Origin: Lachnospiraceae bacterium
Lineage (GTDB): Bacteria; Bacillota; Clostridia; Lachnospirales; Lachnospiraceae
Length of the DNA: 5,548 nucleotides
Direction of reading: 5' to 3'
Assembly: GCA_021202575.1 (NCBI GenBank)
Contig: JAJQCU010000417.1
Coordinates: 1 to 5,548 of the forward strand
The translations under genes and the position numbers were made by a program. A model generated the notes under the pieces. That model had not been told where the DNA came from. It was given only the letters and a program-made list of their open reading frames with translations, and did not search any database. This document shows, piece after piece, positions 1-5,442 of the stretch; the stretch's first letter is position 1, and the number at the start of each line of letters is the position of its first letter.

Positions 1-9
1 GGAATATAC

Positions 10-38
10 TTGCACATCATTTTTTTTACTTATATAAT
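10..38 (+). promoter_or_regulatory. Sigma-A promoter of the AAA/PD-(D/E)XK gene
   Basis: A -35 box TTGCAC (10-15) and a perfect -10 box TATAAT (33-38) are separated by the optimal 17 bp, with a T-rich spacer. Transcription would start near 45, giving a leader of about 45 nt before the ATG at 91. No operator-like palindrome is obvious in the leader. This suggests the downstream gene has its own constitutive-type promoter. Confidence 0.78.
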
Positions 39-73
39 GGACACAGTTTCACTGATGCCGCATGCCACAATTT

Positions 74-80
74 GAAGGGA
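74..80 (+). promoter_or_regulatory. Ribosome binding site for the AAA/PD-(D/E)XK gene
   Basis: GAAGGGA lies 10 nt before the ATG at 91. It is a moderate match to the anti-Shine-Dalgarno sequence, with slightly long spacing. It supports the ATG at 91 as the start, as does the position of the family's YVDKT motif about 20 residues into the protein. Confidence 0.6.
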
Positions 81-90
81 CAAAAATAAC

Positions 91-1695
91 ATGGGAACTT
101 ATTTAGACCCAGGAAATAATAGTTTTAAAATAATCCTGAACGGAAATTACGTCGATAAAACCGGTCTGCTTGACTATATAAACAGTACCGTTGACACGCC
201 GATGAAACTGACCTGTTTCAGCCGCCCCAGGCGTTTCGGAAAGTCCTTCGCGGCCAAAATGCTGTGCGCCTACTATGACAGAAGCTGCGACTCCCGCAGC
301 CTGTTCGCCGGGCTTGAAATTTCCGGCAGCCCCTCCTTTGAAAGATATCTGAATAAATACGATGTGATCTATCTGGATATCACCCGTTTTATTTCCCTGA
401 CGTCCGATATATCAAATATAGTACAGGAGCTTCAGGTAGCCGTGACAGAGGAACTCAGGCAGGCCTATCCTGACTGCGTCAGGGAAAATGAAAGAACCAT
501 TGCCAATGCCCTCATGGGCGTCACACACAGGACGTCGCATAAATTTATTGTGATCATAGACGAGTGGGACGCTCTGTTCCGTGAGGCAAAGGATGACGAA
601 GCGCTTCAAAAAGAATATGTGCAGCTGCTAAGAGGGCTTTTCAAGGGTGGAACCGCCACTGATGAGACCATTGCCGCCGCCTATATGACCGGTATCCTTC
701 CCATCAAAAAATACGGTACGGAGTCCGCACTGACTGATTTTAAGGAATACAGCATGGTGGAGCCCTTTACTTTATCCCGGTACATCGGTTTTACAGAGCA
801 GGAAGTGCAGGCTCTCTGTGAAGAGCAGCATGCGGATTTTGTCAAAATGAAGCAATGGTATGACGGGTATTCTTTTTCGGATATTCCATCCGTTTACAGT
901 CCCAATTCCGTGATCAGCGCCCTTCATTTCAGGAAATTCAAAAGCTACTGGACATCATCGGAGACCTATGAATCATTAAAGGGATACATTACTCAGAATT
1001 TTGACGGCCTGAGAGACGATATTATCCTGATGCTGGGCGGAGAGCGCGTCAGCATTGACACCGGCACATTCCAGAATGATGTGACCTCCTTTAATAGCAG
1101 GAATGATGTGCTGACATTGCTGATTCATCTTGGCTATCTCGCCTACGATGAGGAGGAGAGCGAAGTATATATTCCAAATCTTGAGGTTGCGGACGCGTTC
1201 AGGCTTGCGGTGAAGGAAACGGACTGGAAAGCGGTCAATAAGGCTCTGGCCCGGTCTGGCCAGCTGTTAAAAGCCACCATCAACGGGGACAGCGACGCCG
1301 TAGCCGCCGCGTTGGAGGATATTCATTCGGCGGAAACCTCCGTTTTACAGTACAATGACGAGAATTCCTTAAGCTGCGCTGTCACAATCGCTTATTACAC
1401 TGCCAGAAATTATTACATGATCGTAAGAGAACTGCCGGCGGGCAAGGGTTTCGCTGATCTGGCATTTCTCCCGCGCCCGGGCGTAGACAAACCGGCCATG
1501 ATGATCGAGTTAAAATACAACAAAGACGCGGACACCGCCATTCGTCAGATCAGAGAAAAAAGATATGACGGCGTCTTAAAAGATTATGCCGGGCGGCTGC
1601 TGCTTGTTGGGATCAATTATGACAAGGGCGGAAAAGGTGAAAACGCCAAAAGACACACCTGTATGATCGAAACATGGGAAAAGGGCTGCGGATAA
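91..1695 (+). CDS. AAA-ATPase-like protein with C-terminal PD-(D/E)XK nuclease-like domain (AAA-ATPase_like / DUF1703 family)
   Basis: The 534-residue protein has the order typical of the family. YVDKT (20-24) is followed by a Walker A variant SRPRRFGKS (44-52) and Walker B IVIIDEWD (153-160). Next come GILPI (201-205), WYDGY (256-260), VYSPNSV (268-274), YWTSSE (286-291), a GYL element near 348-350 and IPNLEV (361-366). At the C-terminus, E447, D456 in GKGFADLAF, and E473 and K475 in MIELKYN form a plausible PD-(D/E)XK active site, followed by IRQI and Y492. Length is normal for the family and nothing is missing. Such proteins are abundant, often multicopy, in Bacteroidota and Clostridia. 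Their biological role is not established; ATP-dependent DNA cleavage or a defence or mobile-element role is inference. The protein is probably cytosolic, with no signal peptide or membrane segment. It forms a single-gene unit with its own promoter and terminator. Family assignment is confident, function is not. Confidence 0.93.
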   Translation: MGTYLDPGNNSFKIILNGNYVDKTGLLDYINSTVDTPMKLTCFSRPRRFGKSFAAKMLCAYYDRSCDSRSLFAGLEISGSPSFERYLNKYDVIYLDITRFISLTSDISNIVQELQVAVTEELRQAYPDCVRENERTIANALMGVTHRTSHKFIVIIDEWDALFREAKDDEALQKEYVQLLRGLFKGGTATDETIAAAYMTGILPIKKYGTESALTDFKEYSMVEPFTLSRYIGFTEQEVQALCEEQHADFVKMKQWYDGYSFSDIPSVYSPNSVISALHFRKFKSYWTSSETYESLKGYITQNFDGLRDDIILMLGGERVSIDTGTFQNDVTSFNSRNDVLTLLIHLGYLAYDEEESEVYIPNLEVADAFRLAVKETDWKAVNKALARSGQLLKATINGDSDAVAAALEDIHSAETSVLQYNDENSLSCAVTIAYYTARNYYMIVRELPAGKGFADLAFLPRPGVDKPAMMIELKYNKDADTAIRQIREKRYDGVLKDYAGRLLLVGINYDKGGKGENAKRHTCMIETWEKGCG

Positions 1696-1715
1696 CAGCC
1701 CCTTTTCTTATTTTT
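1679..1715 (+). terminator. Intrinsic terminator overlapping the stop codon, probably bidirectional
   Basis: AAAAGGGCTG (1679-1688) pairs with CAGCCCCTTTT (1696-1706) around a 7-nt loop, with one bulged C. TTTTCTTATTTTT follows on the + strand. The TAA stop (1693-1695) lies in the loop. On the - strand the same stem is followed by TTTT, so it can also end transcription arriving from the DUF3284-like gene, whose stop is 64 bp away. No other T-tailed hairpin was seen between the two convergent genes. Confidence 0.82.
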
Positions 1716-1758
1716 CATTTTTCAGCAGCACAAAATAAAAATCATCGTCGCTGCCGGC

Positions 1759-2421
1759 TTATTTCGGTTTATTTCCGGCCCGCTCTTCCCGCTCCTTTCG
1801 CTTGGCCGCCTTGATCGCCTTGGGATCGTCCGGCGCCAGCTCCACGGAGACGACGACTTCCTTCAACTTTGCCTTCTCGGCCTTCTTCTGAGCCTTTTTG
1901 TCGCTCATGTGCTTTTCATTGACCTTTTCGGCCACGTTTTTGGCAGTCTCATAGCCCAGCGGGCGCAGGGGCTTCGGCTCCTCCTCGCCGTTGCGGATAC
2001 GGGTGATCTTGCTCTGGATATCGTAGAGCTGGTTGCTCATGCGGCGCAGATAAGTAATGTCGGACCAGGCCCGCAGGAATTTATTCATTTTCTTCGCCTC
2101 ATAATTGTGCATCCGCTGCTCAAAGACCACGTATAGCCCGTCCTCCCTGGTCTCGGTGGTGTAGGAGAGGTCGATGGTGTCCGCCACGGATTTGGTGGTG
2201 GCGGCGTAGGTCTTCCCCCGGACATACTCCCTGACCGTCAGGTCAATCCGGGAGTAAGCCGCGCCGGTCTCCCGGCTCACCTTAAAGCCGGGGCGGATGT
2301 TGGAGCGGGTGAACCGCACCTTGCCGCTGCTCCTGGCCTTGTTGGCGGTCTCCAGAAGATCGTTTTCCAGATAATCGTAAAATTCATCGCTTGTGATTTT
2401 CAGTGTTCTCATTATTTTCAT
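1759..2421 (-). CDS. DUF3284-like protein with lysine-rich C-terminal tail
   Basis: The protein has 220 residues. The first ~137 resemble DUF3284 proteins of Bacillota: an opening RTLKITSDEFYDYLEN (5-20), an alternating beta region (55-100, including YAATTKSVADTIDLSY) and a helical end with NKFLRAWSDITYLRR (113-127). That family is usually only ~140 residues long and is often encoded in PTS sugar operons; its function is unknown. Residues ~140-220 are an added, highly charged Lys/Glu/Ala-rich tail (for example DKKAQKKAEKAKLKE), probably extended or helical and possibly nucleic-acid binding, which is inference. There is no signal peptide or membrane segment. It starts 74 bp after the LevR-like regulator on the same strand and is probably co-transcribed with it. 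ATG at 2421 is preferred because AGGTG precedes it at 7 nt; an in-frame ATG three codons later is an alternative. The family call comes from remembered motifs, so it is moderately sure; the gene itself is solid. Confidence 0.78.
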   Translation of the reverse strand: MKIMRTLKITSDEFYDYLENDLLETANKARSSGKVRFTRSNIRPGFKVSRETGAAYSRIDLTVREYVRGKTYAATTKSVADTIDLSYTTETREDGLYVVFEQRMHNYEAKKMNKFLRAWSDITYLRRMSNQLYDIQSKITRIRNGEEEPKPLRPLGYETAKNVAEKVNEKHMSDKKAQKKAEKAKLKEVVVSVELAPDDPKAIKAAKRKEREERAGNKPK

Positions 2422-2428
2422 TTTTCCG

Positions 2429-2433
2429 CACCT
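2429..2433 (-). promoter_or_regulatory. Ribosome binding site of the DUF3284-like gene
   Basis: On the - strand AGGTG stands 7 nt before the ATG at 2421. It decides for this start over the ATG three codons downstream, which would leave about 16 nt of spacing. Confidence 0.65.
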
Positions 2434-2462
2434 GTTTCTGAACCTAATCTTAAACCTGTTTT
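2434..2462 (-). repeat. Imperfect 29-bp direct repeat, copy 2
   Basis: On the - strand this copy begins AAAACAGG and ends TAGGTTCAGAAAC. It matches the copy at 2486-2514 at 24 of 29 positions; differences are confined to the eight central bases. It lies just upstream of the DUF3284-like ribosome binding site. Confidence 0.8.
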
Positions 2463-2466
2463 GCTC

Positions 2467-2486
2467 CTCGGGGCTGAAGCCCCGGG
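2467..2486. promoter_or_regulatory. GC-rich intercistronic hairpin
   Basis: CGGGGC (2469-2474) and GCCCCG (2479-2484) form a perfect 6-bp stem with a 4-nt loop (TGAA on +, TTCA on -). It lies between the regulator and the DUF3284-like gene. On the - strand GAGGAGCAAAAC follows, without a T-run, so it is not a standard intrinsic terminator. It may stabilise the upstream mRNA, cause partial attenuation, or be an RNA processing boundary; these are inferences. Confidence 0.6.
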
Positions 2487-2514
2487 TTTCTGAACCTAGT
2501 CCTGCGCCTGTTTT
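2486..2514 (-). repeat. Imperfect 29-bp direct repeat, copy 1
   Basis: On the - strand this copy starts with AAAACAGG inside the last codons of the regulator gene, includes its TAG stop (2496-2498) and ends TAGGTTCAGAAAC. Its partner lies 52 bp further along at 2434-2462. The pair suggests an old tandem duplication of the regulator's 3' end, with the hairpin caught between the copies. Confidence 0.8.
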
Positions 2515-5132
2515 ATTATCATTAGCATGGTTCCCATTTCGTTGTCGTTGATAATTACCTTGAACTGCCGCTCCAGAGGCTTCAAAAGCTTTGAGAGAAA
2601 GACGTAATCGCTCTTGTAGCGGCTGATGTAGACGGAGTCGCCCTCGTTCTCCTTGGAGTGGTCATCGATAGCCAGCCGCTCCATCAGGGAGGCCAGATGG
2701 ACGAAGATACCGATTCTGTCCTCATTTTTCATCTGATAAAAGTCTCCCAGCTCTTCCACGATGCCCGGCAGAACCTTCCTTAATTTATCCGTGGAAATAT
2801 TCTCAAACTGCTCCTCCATCTTCCGCAGGAGGGCGTCGTAGTTTACCTTCTGCTCCCCCATGGGCTCAAACATCAGAATCCGGTCCAGATCCTCCTTGCG
2901 GTTTTCAAAAACCGTGGCGATGGAAATGAACGGAATACCGAACAGCTTCGGGTCGAAGGTGCCCACAAAGGCGTGGATATCGTAGATTTTGCGCAGGCTT
3001 AAGACCTCCTTCACCAGGGCGTCCTTGTTGGCCACGGCCAGCGCCACGGTGCGGAAGCCCAGCCGGGAATACTGGTCGATATATCGCTTTAACTGGGCCG
3101 CGCCTCCCTCGGAGGTATAGCAGAGGGTGATAATCAGCTTCTTGTGCTGCTCCTCTGACCGCTGCAGCACCCCCAGATCCCGGTTTACCTGATGATACAC
3201 TTGGTCGATATCCTCGTTCCAGTCACAGCGCCTTGCCACCTCCAGCCCCACCATGGTGATGGGCATATTGATGGCGCGTATTTTCATGGTCAGCTTTTCC
3301 TGCAGCATCTCAATCATGCTTTTGAAAGAGCCCATATCGTAGATCACAATGACGCCGCCGCCGCGGTCTATTTTTAACAGAGTCTCCTCCAGCTCTCCCA
3401 TGGCCTGCTTAATTTCCGTGGAAAGGTCTATGTCGAAGGCGTAGGCCTTGTCGCTCTGGGTCAGCATGTTGGTGGTCTCCGCCAGATACCGGGCCGCGCC
3501 CCGGCCATGCATGCAGTACAAAAGCACCGGACGTCCCGCCTCGTTCCTGGGCAGGATGATAAACATGGTCAGAAGCACCACCTCCGCGATGTCAAGGGAC
3601 AATCCCAGATGCTCCCCCGCATGGTTCGCCAGATCCAGAACCGCCGCGTATTCCCGGGGATATTCCTGAATGGTGGCGCGGATCTGTTCATCCGTCACCC
3701 GGGTATGCTCCACCGGGTTCATGGTCAGCAGAGAATTCAGATGCAGACATACGCCGTAAAATACGTTGGAGTTATACTCCCGGCCCATGTCCTTTTTTAA
3801 TTTGTCAAAAAAGACGCTGACCATATCGATGATGCGCTGATCCACGCTCTTGGAAAGCTGCTCTAAGTTGATTTCCTTATTTTTCTCCCGGTTGGTGGCC
3901 AGAGAACTCATCAGGGTGGAAATATAGGTATCGATCACACTGTGAATGCTCTCAGTGCTGACGTCCCTGCCTGTCAGCTCCGCGTATTGCACGCGGATAT
4001 TGTCATCCACCTCTCTTGCCAGGTTCGGCCGGGCGGTTCCGTTTCCCCCTTCCTCATACTCGTACAGGAAAAAATTGCTGTCGCCCAGGAGGGTATTGAC
4101 CTCCAGCCAGTTATTTTTATACAGAAGGCTGCTGCGCTGCACCAGCTGGGAAAAATCATTGAGGCACACCAGCATCTGATCCTCCGGCTCCTCCAGCACT
4201 CTTATGTACGCGCTTGCGCAGGCCGACTTGATCTGGGCGCACAACTCCTTGATATTTCCCTCAAACTGCGTCCCCAGCAGGGCGCTGGCCGCTTCTCTTG
4301 TGACCTGCACGCAGCATTTCGCGTTGGCCGCCTCATCACTGAAAAAAAGATTGATCAGGTCCATCTTTTCAGAAAGCGGGCGCTCCTCCAAAGTCGGCAG
4401 CTCAATGGTAATCTGATTTTTCCATTCCAGCCGCTCATCGCCCGTGTCCGCCTGGGCGAAGACAAAGATCAGATTATGCAGATCCACGCTGACAGCGCCG
4501 CCCGCGTCCTCAATCTCACCGGTCTCCAGGAAGCGGAAAAGCCGCCCCTGTTGCCGCGCGCTCATCAGATCCACATTATCAATGAAAAGAATGCCTCCCT
4601 GGGCTTTGGCAAAGCTGCTGTTCTCAATTCCCGCGCTGTCTCCGAAGAGCACGTCGTCCAGTACGCTGATATTCTTGGTATAATAACGGCAGTTTACCTT
4701 AATGTAGGGCGCGTCCTCCTTCACAATCCGCCGCTCTACGGCAAACTGATGAATCTGCTCCGCGAAATAGCTGATGCCCGCGCCTGGCCGGGCGATAATA
4801 TGGATGCTCAGGCTGCCGCCGGGATAAAGGATGGCCGCCCGGGCCAGCTGAATGGCCTTGCGCAGGCTCCCGTCATGTCCCACCAGACTCTCAAAGGCCA
4901 GCGGCGCGGCCGGCACTCTCTCCTCCTTTTCCAGAGCATAGCACACCGGCCTTGTCTTCGTCTTGGTCAGAAGCCCTTCCTTGACCAGCATGTTTAAAAT
5001 CGCGCTCACATTGGTGCGCTGCATTCCCAGAGCGTCAGCAATTTCCGAGGTCTGAAAGCCCGGGCCGCAGTCCTTCTGCGAATAGGTTTCCTTCTGTATA
5101 AATTCGTACACCAGATCTTTTGTTTTTTTCAT
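2496..5132 (-). CDS. LevR-like PTS-regulated transcriptional regulator with degenerate AAA+ (sigma-54-interaction type) domain
   Basis: The 878-residue protein follows the LevR/ManR layout. An N-terminal winged HTH (~1-68, with TSEIADALGMQRTNVSAIL) is followed by a sigma-54-activator-type AAA+ domain (~79-312). PRD1 is ~385-530 with H464, and mannose-type EIIA is ~535-650 with the likely phospho-histidine H542 in CMHGRGAA. A linker with LIITLCYTSEGGAAQ (666-680) and GTFDPKLFGIPF (724-735) leads to PRD2 (~770-878) with H812 in VHLASLMERL. In the family, HPr phosphorylates the EIIA histidine and a sugar EIIB phosphorylates the last PRD, coupling transcription to PTS sugar uptake; B. subtilis LevR is ~940 residues. 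Odd here: Walker A is ARPGAGIS (114-121; no Lys), Walker B is FIDN (183-186; Glu lost), the GAFTGA loop is missing around 163-173 and the usual RR before the LPTLEERP motif is KN (238-239). ATP hydrolysis and sigma-54 activation are therefore unlikely. The start fits the usual HTH N-terminus, although the ribosome site is weak. The DUF3284-like gene follows. Target genes are not in view. Confidence 0.93.
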   Translation of the reverse strand: MKKTKDLVYEFIQKETYSQKDCGPGFQTSEIADALGMQRTNVSAILNMLVKEGLLTKTKTRPVCYALEKEERVPAAPLAFESLVGHDGSLRKAIQLARAAILYPGGSLSIHIIARPGAGISYFAEQIHQFAVERRIVKEDAPYIKVNCRYYTKNISVLDDVLFGDSAGIENSSFAKAQGGILFIDNVDLMSARQQGRLFRFLETGEIEDAGGAVSVDLHNLIFVFAQADTGDERLEWKNQITIELPTLEERPLSEKMDLINLFFSDEAANAKCCVQVTREAASALLGTQFEGNIKELCAQIKSACASAYIRVLEEPEDQMLVCLNDFSQLVQRSSLLYKNNWLEVNTLLGDSNFFLYEYEEGGNGTARPNLAREVDDNIRVQYAELTGRDVSTESIHSVIDTYISTLMSSLATNREKNKEINLEQLSKSVDQRIIDMVSVFFDKLKKDMGREYNSNVFYGVCLHLNSLLTMNPVEHTRVTDEQIRATIQEYPREYAAVLDLANHAGEHLGLSLDIAEVVLLTMFIILPRNEAGRPVLLYCMHGRGAARYLAETTNMLTQSDKAYAFDIDLSTEIKQAMGELEETLLKIDRGGGVIVIYDMGSFKSMIEMLQEKLTMKIRAINMPITMVGLEVARRCDWNEDIDQVYHQVNRDLGVLQRSEEQHKKLIITLCYTSEGGAAQLKRYIDQYSRLGFRTVALAVANKDALVKEVLSLRKIYDIHAFVGTFDPKLFGIPFISIATVFENRKEDLDRILMFEPMGEQKVNYDALLRKMEEQFENISTDKLRKVLPGIVEELGDFYQMKNEDRIGIFVHLASLMERLAIDDHSKENEGDSVYISRYKSDYVFLSKLLKPLERQFKVIINDNEMGTMLMIIKQAQD

Positions 5133-5138
5133 TTTTTA

Positions 5139-5143
5139 CTTTC
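5139..5143 (-). promoter_or_regulatory. Weak ribosome binding site of the LevR-like gene
   Basis: The best purine-rich stretch before the ATG at 5132 is GAAAG on the - strand, with 6 nt of spacing. It is a poor Shine-Dalgarno match and points to low translation, which is common for regulators. No stronger site or better upstream start was found. Confidence 0.4.
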
Positions 5144-5229
5144 GGGAAGCGGGATTTGGCAGCGGAATTTTTTATCGTGTGGAATTGTGTCAGGCAGATT
5201 TTTGTATAAAAAAGAACACTGCTTTCTCT

Positions 5230-5258
5230 CTTATATCACATTTTATACACTTTGGCAA
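5230..5258 (-). promoter_or_regulatory. Sigma-A promoter of the LevR-like regulator
   Basis: On the - strand a -35 box TTGCCA (5253-5258) and a -10 box TATAAG (5230-5235) are separated by exactly 17 bp of AT-rich DNA. Transcription would start near 5223, giving a leader of about 90 nt before the ATG at 5132. The -35 box overlaps the first unit of the tandem repeat array, so a protein bound there could block or recruit RNA polymerase. No -24/-12 sigma-54 promoter with correct 10-bp GG-GC spacing was seen nearby. Confidence 0.75.
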
Positions 5259-5382
5259 CACAAAGTTACTGTTCACGGACGGCACTAAGTTGCTGTTCAC
5301 AGGCGGCATACAAAGTTTCTGTTCGCGGGCGGCACACAATGCTGCTGTTCACGGACGGCACACAAAGCTACTGTTCGCGGAC
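5254..5382. repeat. Five tandem ~26-bp repeats upstream of the regulator promoter
   Basis: The units are 5254-5280 (27 bp), 5281-5304 (24), 5305-5330 (26), 5331-5356 (26) and 5357-5382 (26). Each begins GGCA and contains CTGTTC followed by RCRGRC; the part before CTGTTC is usually ACAAAGYT-like. CTGTTC is identical in all five and recurs at 24, 26, 26 and 26 bp. A sixth unit decays after GGC at 5383. Unit lengths are not multiples of three and the reading frame breaks, so it is not a protein repeat. There are no long unique spacers, so it is not CRISPR. GTTCRCRGRC is a near-palindrome, consistent with a repeated operator, but the binding protein is unknown. Confidence 0.88.
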
Positions 5383-5397
5383 GGCTGTGAAGCGAAC
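5373..5397. repeat. Small inverted repeat at the edge of the array
   Basis: GTTCGC (5373-5378) and GCGAAC (5392-5397) are perfect inverted arms around a 13-nt loop at the boundary of the last tandem unit. No T-run follows on either strand, so it is not a convincing terminator for the upstream membrane-protein gene. It may be a weak hairpin or a protein site. Confidence 0.45.
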
Positions 5398-5421
5398 GGG
5401 ATTGCGCATGCGGGAGGAAGT

Positions 5422-5437
5422 GTCTGTGAACAGTAAC
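5422..5437. repeat. Inverted copy of the repeat core
   Basis: GTCTGTGAACAGTAAC is the reverse complement of GTTACTGTTCACAGAC. It matches the first tandem unit (5265-5280) at 15 of 16 positions, including a perfect 12-bp arm GTTACTGTTCAC. It fits the CTGTTCRCRGRC core, lies about 40 bp beyond the array and ends just past the stop of the upstream gene. The interval 5383-5442 holds nothing else recognisable apart from a short palindrome CGCATGCG (5405-5412). Confidence 0.75.
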
Positions 5438-5442
5438 AGGAA

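Noticed and set aside
2467..2486. Intrinsic terminator between the regulator and the DUF3284-like gene
   Set aside because: The stem is good but no T-run follows on the - strand, so I record it only as a hairpin.
3942..4997. Long + strand open frame (351 codons) opposite the regulator gene
   Set aside because: It runs antisense to the well-supported HTH, AAA+ and PRD coding frame, has no recognisable domain and no good ribosome site, and is typical of stop-poor antisense frames in GC-rich genes.
2496..5132. Regulator gene as a pseudogene
   Set aside because: There is no frameshift or internal stop over 878 codons, and the HTH, both PRDs and EIIA keep their key histidines. The degeneration is confined to the ATPase and sigma-54 contact motifs.
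5281..5295. Sigma-54 (-24/-12) promoter GGCACTAAGTTGC
   Set aside because: The bases resemble the consensus, but the GG-GC distance is 9 bp instead of the strict 10, and the match is simply one repeat unit on the + strand with no gene downstream.
5254..5382. CRISPR array
   Set aside because: The units abut directly with no unique spacers of 25-40 bp, and the units themselves vary.
5386..5400. Catabolite-responsive element (cre)-like sequence around TGTGAAGCGAACG
   Set aside because: It does not align with the cre consensus without a gap and lacks the second half-site.
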